Positions 24,401 through 34,749 of a DNA stretch of 64,000 nucleotides are shown here, in pieces. The notes beneath the pieces are model-generated. The model was given only the letters and a program-made list of their open reading frames with translations. It ran no database searches and was not told where the DNA came from. Each line of letters starts with the position of its first letter. Position 1 is the stretch's first letter. The stretch comes from Bolinopsis microptera (lineage: Eukaryota; Ctenophora; Tentaculata; Lobata; Bolinopsidae): contig NC_087075.1 of the NCBI RefSeq assembly GCF_026151205.1, positions 13,777,628 through 13,841,627 on the forward strand, read 5' to 3'. A program made the translations under genes and the position numbers.

Positions 24401-25799
24401 ATAACCAGCATTCCTCCCTAGTTGCTATGGTTATAAAGTTATTGCTACCCAAACGTAACGGTCACATGACCGAACATAATTCATTTTTTTCAAACTGTAG
24501 AGATGATATAGTAATTTAACCTGACAAGGTGTAAATGAGAGCACTTACAATTTTTACTGATATGAATTAATGCTAACTTCTACGCCTGGCAACCCCTGGG
24601 TTTTCTTGAGTCAGAGAATCATTTTTTTGTTGTTTTCTTGAGAAAAAATCCCATCCTGGTACTCGGTGTAGTGGTTAATAAGTTTTTTGAAGTTTAAGTC
24701 TTGTTAGCCAATTAGCAAGAAGCAAGTAAGCCTGGTACCTGGTGCAGTGGTTACGTTTCAAGCGGGGTGCTCTGAATAAACTAACTTTTGTAAACTTTAT
24801 ATTTAAACCTGTTTCTCAAATTATTAACTGAGTACAGACAGATCCGTCTGAAAAAATCTATTTGCCGACACACGAAGCTTTCAGAGGATTTTTGACGTTT
24901 TTGAGTCCCATTAGGTGCCCTTTATAGCTGATCAGTAAATTTTACTTTTCTTTAATTTAATTTGTTTTGTTGAAGGTATAATTCGTCAAATAACACGTTT
25001 TGCGTCCAAGAAGAAGGTTTAAATCCATTAATTGACCTTGTCAATTTGTGCCATTTTAATATTACATTTAAGAGTTCACGCTGGCAGTTAGCCAGTCTAT
25101 TTCTGGCAATTAGCCAGTCTTTTTTATTTACCCAACATCATTAGCCATGCTATTCAGGTGTAACTCAGAGTATCCACTATTCTCATTAAAACTTAATTAA
25201 GTGATAAATGGAACTGTCTCACGTTTGGAAGCGTAGAGTTATGATTTATGAAACGTTGTGTTTGGGAAACTGTAGGGCAATTATCCGTTTTCCATAATGT
25301 TGGGCGCCTTCTGCGTCCTTAGGCTTAATAACTTCAAAGTGGTCGTACTGCAACGATAAAACGGCATTAATTTCTATAGAAAAGGAAACACTTTTCAGTA
25401 AATAGACACTAACGCCATTTTATGTTGCAACTTGTTTTTATGAATCTATAAAGCGGTTTCCTCAGCAATAGGCATATTATAGTTGTTGATATTTTTTAGT
25501 TGATATTTCTTCCAGATTTACTTTTATTTTATTTTACACAGTGGAGTGTATTTCCATTTTGGTTTGATGGTTCTGGATGATATATAAAAATATAAGGATC
25601 CCAATCGTCATAGACTTCCGTATTGTTCCTGCTATTTATATTCCCCCAATAACAGCAGTTAATACCTAAAAGTATATGATTTATGGAACCTTAGATAAAG
25701 CTATAATCAACTTATTATAAGCCTGTAATTAACCTACAATTAAGTTTTAATTATAATTATTTAATCATAATTAAGATCTAACCAGCTCATTCTCAGGCA
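21427..25799. other. Gene-poor DNA with small palindromes
   Basis: Contains a dispersed-repeat copy at 22495-22612 (separate entry), a CCACTGGCCACTGGCCAGTGG palindrome at about 23748-23768, and a TATATAATATA-rich tract at about 24170-24215. No coding feature is supported until the K2P gene. Confidence 0.45.
22495..22612 (-). repeat. Dispersed repeat, GACGCGCGCCGAGTTGGAC family, copy 1
   Basis: On the minus strand the copy reads a hairpin TAGGTTTATAACCTACCA, then GACGCGCGCCGAGTTGGAC, GTCGACGGTCC, and ends ACGAGTATCACCCGTTAA. The same order is found at 41667-41763, partially at 42600-42645, and at 57603-57678. The family has a stem-loop next to a GC-rich core. Its class is unknown to me. Confidence 0.65.
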
Positions 25800-28700
25800 A
25801 TGGCGGTGAATGTGATTCAGTCGATAGTGTTGCTAGTTATTAACATAGTGTTTATACTACTGGGAGGATATGCATTCAGCGTTTTGGAGTCAAGAGAAGA
25901 CAAAAACGTAATTATAATATACAAATTAAATATAAATACTGAGCAGCTGATGCGACCATGTTGTATCTCCAATTTTTTAATTTACAAACACTCAATCAAC
26001 ACTTGGTGATGGTCTAGTCAGTGACATCCATAAACTGTTTTTTTGCTGACGTTGATGGATTTGAAACTGATACTACGAATTGAATATTTTACTGAGGACT
26101 ATACCTCATGCTATACTTAGCTCCCAGATTTATACCCAAGTGTTTTCAATATCAACGGTATTTTATGTTTTACTTGCAGTAAAAAACAACCATTCTAGAC
26201 TTATAACACGCTGAATTGCAGATTGAGAGGTATATGAATATATCAGAAGAAGTGTTAAGAGCGGTTGACAGCATGACAGATGCTGACATTGGACCGTGAG
26301 TGTTTTTAAATCATAAATAATGAAATGTAATTAGTGAACAAATATAATTAGTGAAATATAATTAATGAAATATAATTAGTGAACGAATATAATAAAGTAA
26401 ATCGAAATCAGTTCCAAATTAATAAAATACATATTTTAATCAACGCGCTTTCAGAGCGGATGTTGAGAATATAACAATCTGGCAGAACGCAACTTATTTT
26501 CAAGATATGATCGACATTGGGTGTGCTCACGATAAGACAGTCCCCTGGACTTACGGGCAGTCCTTCTACTATTCTCTTTCTGTCATCACCACCGTTGGTA
26601 AGTACCGTTATTAGTTGGTAAGTTCTAGGTTTATAACTTTAGTTTAGTGGATATTTGGTAAGTTCTGGGTTTATAACTTTAGTAGTGTGGATACTTGGTT
26701 AGTTCTGGGTTTATAACTTTAGTAGTGTGGATACTTGGTTAGTTTTGGGTTTATAACTTTAGTAGTGTGAATACTTGGTTAGTTCTGGCATTATAACTTT
26801 AGTAGTGTGGATACTTGGTTAGTTCTGGCATTATAACTTTAGTAGGAATTAAACGGAATTAAACGGAATTAAACGGAATTAAACGTAAAGTTGTCGGAGA
26901 TGGCACTAACACCATCGTCTCGACTATACATGAATGAATAACATATCTAGAGTAAGTAAAATTCGAGATTCAAGAATCATGAGAATTTAAAACAAAATCA
27001 CTTAAAATTTAACTCCCGTACAAACAACCGAAATAGAAATAATTGCTGAAATAATAATTTAACAATAGAGGAAGTAGTAAAAGGCAACTTCAATGGTCAC
27101 TAAACTGCGATATTAGTATTCGAGTCCACAAAAGACACATTCATACTCAAACAGTCCTCCCACTCACAGTCACAACGTACTGGAAACAGTAATCACTAGT
27201 GTTCCATGCTCGTACAACAGATCGTGAAATCTGCATAATGATGGTTGATCTGTATTATGTCTGTTGAGTTGGTAGTCCTGATGGGGTGACAGGCAGTATT
27301 GTGTGGATACTTGGTTAGTTCTGGCATTATAACTTTAGTAGTGTGGATACTTGGTTAGTTCTGGGTTTATAACTTTAGTAGTGTGGATACTTGGTTAGTT
27401 CTGGCATTATAACTTTAGTAGTGTGGATACTTGGTTAGTTCTGGCATTATAACTTTAGTAGTGTGGATACTTGGTTAGTTCTGACATTATAACTTTAGTA
27501 GTGTGGATACTTGGTTAGTTCTGGGTTTATAACTTTAGTAGTGTGGATACTTGGTTAGTTCTGGGTTTATAACTTTAGGAGTGTGGATACTTGGTTAGTT
27601 CTGGGTTTATAACTTTAGTAGTGTGGATACTTGGTTAGTTCTGGGTTTATAACTTTAGTAGTGTGGATACTTGGTTAGTTCTGGCATTATAACTTTAGTA
27701 GTGTGGATACTTGGTTAGTTCTGGCATTATAACTTTAGTAGTGTGGATACTTGGTTAGTTCTGGGTTTATAACTTTAGTAGTGTGGATACTTGGTTAGTT
27801 CTGGGTTTATAACTTTAGTAGTGTGGATACTTGGTTAGTTCTGGGTTTATAACTTTAGTAGTGTGGATACTTGGTTAGTTCTGGGTTTATAACTTTAGTA
27901 GTGTGGATACTTGGTTAGTTCTGGGTTTATAACTTTAGTAGTGTGGATACTTGGTTAGTTCTGGGTTTATAACTTTAGTAGTGTGGATACTTGGTTAGTT
28001 CTGGGTTTATAACTTTAGTAGTGTGGATACTTGGTTAGTTCTGGGTTTATAACTTTAGTAGTGTGGATACTTGGTAAGTTCTGGGTTTATAACTTTGACT
28101 CAGTTAATGCTTGGTTAACTATGTAGTTTATCCGTAGTACAGCTTTATCTATGGCCTCGAAGCCTTTAGAACCGGGTTTGCCATACCAGAGACTATAAAT
28201 ATTTTCGATATACGACAGTTCATTTAAGTAGGAATTTTTGTCAATTTGCAATTAGAAATAGTGATTTTGCGCACACCTAAAAGTTTAATCCGAAATATTG
28301 ACACTCAAGTAGGTGAAGACAGGTCTACCCTACGAGTAATGTGAATATTTTGATAACACTATTTTGTTGTAAAATTTACTGAGAATTTGATCTTATTTCC
28401 CCAACCCCGACCCTTGCTACGGTTAGGTAAGAATAGGATATAACTACCTTATTGTAGTTTTATTCTTCCAGGTAAAATCAGAGCTAACATTCATCCCAGC
28501 TCATCATACTCCTGTATTTTTATTGTAATACTGTGGGCGTTCCTCCAATCGGCGCGGCGGCATCCGGCGGCGACGTGCATCCCTGGGGCGTTTATTCACA
28601 CTTTAAAACTGCGCATCTTTCCGTCCGTATTACCTTAAGTCTATACGGTGACTTGTGGAGTGATAACAATATATACCGTTGATAAAGTAAGCCAAGTTTA

Positions 28701-31357
28701 CGTAACTGGTTTTTTTTTCTCAACCCGACAAATATCTTTATGCTTCGAGAAACAACTTTGGTTTAAACAACTTTTTAAGCTCCGCAGTGAGGTCGCAGCT
28801 CTGTATTGTGATATAAGAACTGTCAACAGAACTAGAACTTGCATTAAATGGCTTCCAATGGCACGCGGCTAGCTCTTGTGCGTACGATCACGACCAATAA
28901 AAATAATAAAACCGATCAAGAATTGAGATAAGAATTGAACCATTAATTAACTCGTCCCTTTGTATTCCAAATTACAGGAACTGCGCAAAGACTTGTACCT
29001 GTAAATATACACTATCATTTCTAGTTCTCTGAAATTGCTAAGCAAGGGTTTGGTGCCTTGTTCCAGCTGCGTCACGAAAACAGTTAGCCAACTGTTGACA
29101 GTTTCTTCTAGCTAATTGTCGCTCTATTTGACCTCAGCACACAGTACTTTGACACTTTATATATATATTTCTTGTTGTTGAGCTGTGCTATTTCCGGTAG
29201 AAAAATGGAGATCAAAGCGAGGGCTTCCTCTCCAAACCCCTGGTTATTATAACAGACTGCATGTGATATGGGACTTGAAGTACGCGAGAAATTTTTAAAA
29301 AACCAATCTTCAACTTTTACTAAGTTCTTTCACTGTGTTTCACTTTCACTATTTTCACTGCATGTGCCTAAAATTTGTTATTCACTTTCACTTTCACTTC
29401 CAGGTCAGGTTGTAATGTAAATATGTAATGTATAAGTATTCATAATGTATTATGCTTAACTTTCATCTTTACCTCTCAGGTTGGGGAGTAATGACGCCCA
29501 GTTCCTACACAAGCAAGGCTGTAACATGCCTGTACGCTCTTGTGGGCATACCCATTTACGCCATGTTCATTGCGCAAATCAAAAACAAATGTGGTACCAT
29601 CTTCAGAAAAACAGTGAGTTACTCATGAAAACCGTTTAGTTTTTAGACTTTAGTAATTGAAAATTCGATTAATGCAGTACGCAAAACAAATTATTTCTAT
29701 TAAGCTAGATTTATTACGCTTTGTTAATTGTTATGCGGGTATGCCTTCATGATCTCACCAGTCACCACTTTTAGCAAGTGCTAAACTGACAAACACTAAT
29801 CTATGGTCTAACAATAAAACCCTCACAATTTATCATATTTTTCTTAAAAGCGCACCTATAACTTTATAAGGAATATGTTATCACTCCAATTTCTATCCAA
29901 CGCAAACATAATCTTTTTGCTAAGATTATGTTTGCGTTTCATTGCTCAACAGCTGTTCGAAGGATAAAATTTAAGACTTCAATATCATCGATGTTTTGTG
30001 TTTCACTTTCACTTTCACAGGTCAGAGTGTCACGAGATCTGAGCTGGTACTGGATACCGCTCTGTGTTGGAATATTGGGTACCATCTTCATGAACATTAC
30101 GATCAATGTGGCAGTTGATTGGGTCAGGTTGAAGACCAAGCAGCTGATAAACAACGATTGTAAACTCATACCTCCTTACTTTCACTGGCAGGTAAATTAA
30201 ACTCCGCCAGGTTCGGATAAGTTTCACTGAATCTGAGATTGAGAGTATATACACAGATTTGACGCCATTGAGGATAAAACAATATAGATACAGTTGATAT
30301 CAGTCAAATGATAGAATTAAAACATATGATAAAATTAAAGTTGAAACTCACAATTCAAATAACAGTATCACATTACTGCAGTAACACTGTAATCAGTAAT
30401 TAGTAATTACTGATTACTGTTATAGTAACACTGTAATCAGTAATTAGTAATTAGTAATTACTGTAGTAACACTGTAATCAGTAATTAGTAATTACTGATT
30501 ACTGTAGTAACACTGTAATCAGTAATTAGTAATTAGTAATTACTGTAGTAACACTGTAATCAGTAATTAGTAATTACTGATTACTGTAGTAACACTGTAA
30601 TCAGTAATTAGTAATTAGTAATTACTGTAGTAACACTGTAATCAGTAATTAGTAATTACTGATTACTGTAGTAACACTGTAATCAGTAATTAGTAATTAG
30701 TAATTACTGTAGTAACACTGTAATCAGTAATTAGTAATTAGTAATTACTGCAGTAACACTGTAATCAGTAATTAGTAATTAGTAATTACTGTAGTAACAC
30801 TGTAATTAGTAATTAGTAATCAGTAATTAGTAATTAGTAATTAGTAATTAGTAATTAGTAATCAGTAATTAGTAATAAGTAATTAGTAATTAGTAATTAG
30901 TAATTAGTAATTACTGTAGTAACACTGTAATCAGTAATTAGTAATTAGTAATTACTGTAGTAACACTGTAATTAGTAATTAGTAATTAGTAATTAGTAAT
31001 TATTAATCAGTAATTAGTAACTAGTAATTAGTAATTAGTAATTAGTAATTAGTAATTAGTAATCAGTAATTAGTAATTAGTAATTACTGTAGTAACACTG
31101 TAATCGTTACCTGCAGGAGAATGTGACACTATGGGAAGGTATCTATTTCCAGTTCATCACCGTCAGTACCATCGGTTTTGGTGACAGCTATCATAGGTTT
31201 TTAATTAATACATTTTTTATGTTATAAGTTACCCCTTGGGCATGCATAAGTTTTCTATACATCTGCTTTATCTTTAAGAGTTTAAGAAAGCTTATATTTC
31301 AGACTATTTCCATGTGCATGGTTTGTTGTGACGTAATCTTGTATTGTGTATTGAATT

Positions 31358-31400
<43 letters not shown>

Positions 31401-31846
31401 CACTACAATGTTAAAATTACTGACTACTTTCGCTTTCAGTTTGTTGGAGTGTAAAGATAACAGTGCGGACAGTGTAATGTCTGCTGTTGTGGGTTTCATC
31501 TTCTTCACACTTCTGCTAGGTATGGTAGTGGAATATTATAGTAGACAGTAAGAATAATTATATGAGTAAAAAGTTTATAAAATCAAAAATTATATGTTAA
31601 GTTATAGAACTCCTGATCCAATAAGGCTGGCAACAAAGCATGTTATACAATTAAGCCCTTTTCTAAACACACTGTGCTGAAAAGGACTATTAATCACCGA
31701 ATTTTTCAGGTATGTTGGCGCATTTGTTTGACGTAATCGCCGACAAAAGTCAAACCGGAGTCTCATCGCTGTCTTCCAAATTAAACAAAAGACTGGGAGG
31801 TGCAAATAGAGACAAATACGGGAACAGAACCTATGGAAGAATTTAG
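25800..31846 (+). CDS. Two-pore-domain potassium channel (K2P), 8 exons, 308 aa
   Basis: Exons: 25800-25907, 26222-26295, 26455-26597, 29480-29613, 30021-30191, 31117-31196, 31440-31519, 31710-31846. All have GT-AG introns and phases that join without a stop. The architecture is M1 (residues ~5-25), extracellular cap with N-I-S/N-I-T/N-A-T glycosylation sites, P1 with filter T-T-V-G-W-G, M2 (VTCLYALVGIPIYAMFIAQI), cytosolic loop, M3 (~WIPLCVGILGTIFMNITINV), P2 with S-T-I-G-F-G-D, M4 (SAVVGFIFFTLLLG) and a short C-terminal tail. K2P channels form dimers carrying background K+ current. The first filter has Trp where Tyr or Phe is usual. Introns 3 and 5 are full of tandem repeats, and several acceptors are preceded by TTTCAC repeats. 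I cannot assign a subfamily. Confidence 0.93.
26600..26845. repeat. 40-bp minisatellite in K2P intron 3, proximal block (~6 copies)
   Basis: The repeat begins within about 15 bp of the authentic donor (GTTG|GTAAGT at 26598). Units read GTGTGGATACTTGGTTAGTT + CTGGGTTTATAACTTTAGTA. The first units keep TTGGTAAGTT, a near-consensus 5' splice site, and later ones carry TTGGTTAGTT. Confidence 0.9.
26846..27300. mobile_element. ~455-bp insertion splitting the 40-bp array
   Basis: Unique sequence interrupts the array. It opens with four GGAATTAAAC units (26846-26885) and ends ACAGGCAGTATT, after which the array resumes at 27301. No inverted repeats or coding capacity was recognised. It is called an insertion because the flanks are the same array. 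Confidence 0.5.
27301..28100. repeat. 40-bp minisatellite in K2P intron 3, distal block (20 copies)
   Basis: Twenty near-identical 40-bp units in perfect register (800 bp). Two variants alternate at one site: GGGTTTATAAC and GGCATTATAAC. The last copy again reads TTGGTAAGTT. High identity indicates recent expansion or homogenisation. Confidence 0.95.
28101..29479. other. Distal part of K2P intron 3
   Basis: No exon was recognised. A short GC-rich island (about 28535-28605, GGCGCGGCGGCATCCGGCGG) stands out in otherwise AT-rich intron. TTTCACTTTCAC repeats occur at 29330-29400, ending in a decoy-like CACTTCCAG|GTCAGG about 80 bp before the true acceptor at 29479. Confidence 0.5.
29903..29936. 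other. Perfect 14-bp stem hairpin in K2P intron 4
   Basis: GCAAACATAATCT and AGATTATGTTTGC pair across an 8-nt loop. It lies 85 bp before exon 5. It could be a foldback relic or an RNA structure affecting the downstream acceptor. Confidence 0.55.
30360..31106. repeat. Nested tandem array in K2P intron 5 (CTGTAATCAGTAATTAGTAATTA units)
   Basis: A higher-order repeat of about 60 bp, CTGTAGTAACACTGTAATCAGTAATTAGTAATTA(C), alternates with runs of the 7-bp unit GTAATTA. The array extends to within about 10 bp of the exon 6 acceptor (CCTGCAG at 31116). Units contain self-complementary TAATTACTGATTACTG, so long hairpins are possible. Confidence 0.9.
31355..31405 (+). repeat. TTTCAC hexamer repeat upstream of K2P exon 7
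   Basis: Eight copies of TTTCAC lie 35 bp before the exon 7 acceptor. The same hexamer precedes exon 5 (29999-30020, directly forming its polypyrimidine tract TTTCACTTTCACAG) and occurs before exon 4. The pyrimidine-rich strand is always the coding strand. Confidence 0.8.
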
Positions 31847-32754
31847 AAAATAGCCCGCAATATTCCAACAAATCCTTGTTTTTTTAATTTAAGGACAGAG
31901 AAAGAAACTAAATGTTCCCGCTACTATACTTATATAAAGGGTGAGTAAGACAACAATGTGACAGTATATCTGATAATTATATTATGATGTCAGTTGTTAA
32001 TGAGTACTGATGAGAGAACGTTTAAAAAAATGATAAACATCAAAATTAGTAGATTTGTTAAGAGGTTACTATAATTGTAAAACGCACGTTCGGTAATGTA
32101 ATGGTAAGCAATAACAGAGAAAAATAATAAAATGCAACTCCTTTTTAAGAAGTGGAGCTCAAATTGATAATATTGAAAAAATAATGATGAAGATTAATGA
32201 AATGTGATGTGAGTGTTCTTTATTTATATTGATTTGAATTTTGTGTTGTTAATTTCTTAGTTTCCTAACATGATATCACGATATCAATTTGTGATTGCAT
32301 CGTTTTATTATAGATTTATTGAATAATTTTAACGTTTTAAGTATTGACATGATACAATTGGAAAATTAAGCTACTGAATTTGAGGAGAGTTGACGAATTG
32401 GAAATCAAGGTTGATGATGAACTGGATGAAGCAGAAATTATGGGAACGCTGTAATGTACTAGAATCTGGTACCATCGAATATATATTTTTCTTAAGATGT
32501 ATAAAAAGTCTCCATAATAGTTCGCCTAGATAATTTTCATAGCATTCCCAATTCCAAGATTATCATAAAGGGAGAATAATATACTGAGAACACATTTCCC
32601 CGATTTAATACAGCATCTTTGTAAAGTTTTTGGCGAACATTCCATCATTGTAAAAAACTTATCCATTTTCATATTGTAGAAATGAGATTTTCTCTCTCAA
32701 CATGTCAAATGTTAGAATTTCCACTTTATCGGCCTAACTGGACTAAAATTAAAA
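31847..32754. other. Intergenic DNA downstream of K2P
   Basis: No gene supported. A short copy of the GTATAAAAAGTCTCCA dispersed repeat lies at about 32495-32515; longer copies are at 34130-34225 and 40965-41100. Confidence 0.45.
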
Positions 32755-32799
32755 ATGACATTTTTTGAAATAACTCAATCTTTAAGATTCTTGACTGGT

Positions 32800-33655
32800 C
32801 ACGTAGCATGCAACATGAAGCTTCACGAGCAGAAGTTCGAGCTGTTAAATCACCTCCATAACAGTAAGAGCTCATTCCTCGAACTACCATTCTTTACCGA
32901 AACACTGCGTTTCAAAGTATCCAGTCAGGACATATTTTACCCTGTCGAAAACGTCCGAGATCTTGGAGTTATGGTTTCAAGTGATTAGTGATCTCAGCTG
33001 GTCGACACACATCGGCAACATGGTATCCAAAGCAAGGAGCACGTTATCTTGGGTATTCAGTGTCTTCAAAACTCGTGACAAGACCGTAATGACTACTCTC
33101 TACAAGTCACTAGTAAGAAGCCTACTGGAGTATTGCTGCCCACTCTGGAGCCCTACCAAGGTGACTGAAATACAGCTGATAGAGGGGGTGCAAAGAACTT
33201 TCACCAGTCGTATTGGCGGTCTTCAACATCTCAACTATTGGGAAAGACTCGTACAGCTTAAATTGATGTCTCTACAGTGCAGACGGGAGAGGTATATCAT
33301 CCTGATGATGTGAAGGATTCTCCATAATGTGGTACCAAACTGCTGTGATATCAAGTTCAAGGTGACCCCAAGACAGGGGGATGTAGCTGTCAACTCATAC
33401 CCTCATTGTCAAAGTCAAGTTCCTAAAGCAACCAGTCACTGTACGACAGGTGTTTTGCAATTCAAGGACCAAAGCTGTGGAACAAAGTGCCTTACTCAAA
33501 CAATAAAGGCTGATTTATCCTTGGACATGTTTAAGTTTAGTTTGTCGAACTTTCTTGCTTTGATACCGGACAACTCTCCGGTCGCCGGCTACAGCTGCAG
33601 TTGGTCAAACTCACTGGTTGACTACTCGCCATCCAGGTGGTCAGATATCTGATGA
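32800..33655 (+). pseudogene. 5'-truncated non-LTR (CR1/jockey-like) reverse transcriptase, dead
   Basis: The conceptual product contains MKLHEQKFELLNH, then VRDLGVMVSSDLSWSTHIG, TLYKSLVRSLLEYCCPLWSP and KVTEIQLIEGVQRTFTSRI, the classical C-terminal thumb/end region of CR1/jockey-type ORF2. Only the last ~280 residues remain. Two lesions are visible. A 7-bp tandem duplication (AGTGATT) at about 32975-32990 shifts the frame in the middle of VSSD-LSW, and an in-frame TGA lies at 33311-33313. The 3' tail is AACGAAGTAACGAAGTAAG, a short-repeat end of the CR1 type. Confidence 0.8.
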
Positions 33656-34749
33656 CCCTTCCGGCTCCACGGATGACCTCAACGAAGTAACGAAGTAAGT
33701 AAAGTTAAAAAACTATACTTGAAATAACTTTAAAAGCTCAAAAACTGCTTCGTTAATGTACTAATTTTAAGTTTTAACGGAAATGGACTAAAGTTCGAAT
33801 TTCGAGTTTTTCCAGTTCACAGTTCACATGCCTTTCATTTGGCTTAGTAAATAATATTGGAGCATGCCATAGAATAGTTGTCATGAAATAGTTGTGTGTG
33901 TGTGTGTGTGTGTATATGTGCGACAGTGAAGATAATTCTGTATTTTATCGTCAAATATTCAGAAGTTTAGCCTTAGGCTTCTAGACTTTTTTAAAATAAA
34001 TTTTTAAAAGAGAGGCATGGCCAAGTTAGCCCACGAGAGGATAGCATTGAGATGCTCTGCCTGGGGAAGGTTGCCGGTGAAATCAGAGTGAATGGTAGGC
34101 TTATAGATATTGAGTGGACACTGGACTCATGCGGTGGTCCAGGAAATGATTCCAGCGTTGTGTACCAGCTATATTATTGGACAGAAAAACTGATTTTTTC
34201 TAAACATGTATAAAAAGTCTCCAAAGTATCGCCAGGCATGGTTTCCAATATATTTTAAAACTATTATCGTAGTTCCTATAAAATGGTTTGCAGAGCTATT
34301 TTAAGCATTTGTTATGTTATAGATCGCTGTAAGTGTAAGTACATTATTTTGGCCTTAAGTTGTTTTAAATTGGTTGTGGCAGATGAATGTGTACGTTGTG
34401 CAGTGGGCACCAGAAAGTTTTAGAAGAATTAGCAGGAGAATGCACGAAAAGCAGGAAGCAACATTAATTTTAAAAGATCCAACAGATTTTATATCAATTT
34501 GTGGACATCAGAAGTGCTACTCTGGTGGTGTACTGCTTTATACGAAGATACAAAACAACTTTCTGGCAAATTTCATTGACTGTTATACGTATTAGAGAAA
34601 ATCATACACAAAAATTGCTATGCAATAATATGATCGATTAATTATTTATTGAATACACATATGAAACATACCAAAAACATATCACACAATCACTTGACTT
34701 TCTTCCGACTTCTGAAGTCCATCAGTTCTTTATTCTTTATCACGTCGGT
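33656..34749. other. Intergenic DNA with dispersed repeat
   Basis: A (GT)n run lies at 33894-33913. A copy of a dispersed repeat spans about 34130-34225: GGTCCAGGAAATGATTCCAG, TTATTGGACAGAAA and CATGTATAAAAAGTCTCCA in order. The frame at 34374-34595 has no recognisable domain. Confidence 0.5.

Noticed and set aside
27301-28100. Possible CRISPR array (regular 40-bp period)
   Set aside because: Whole period is repeated with no unique spacers; it lies in an intron.
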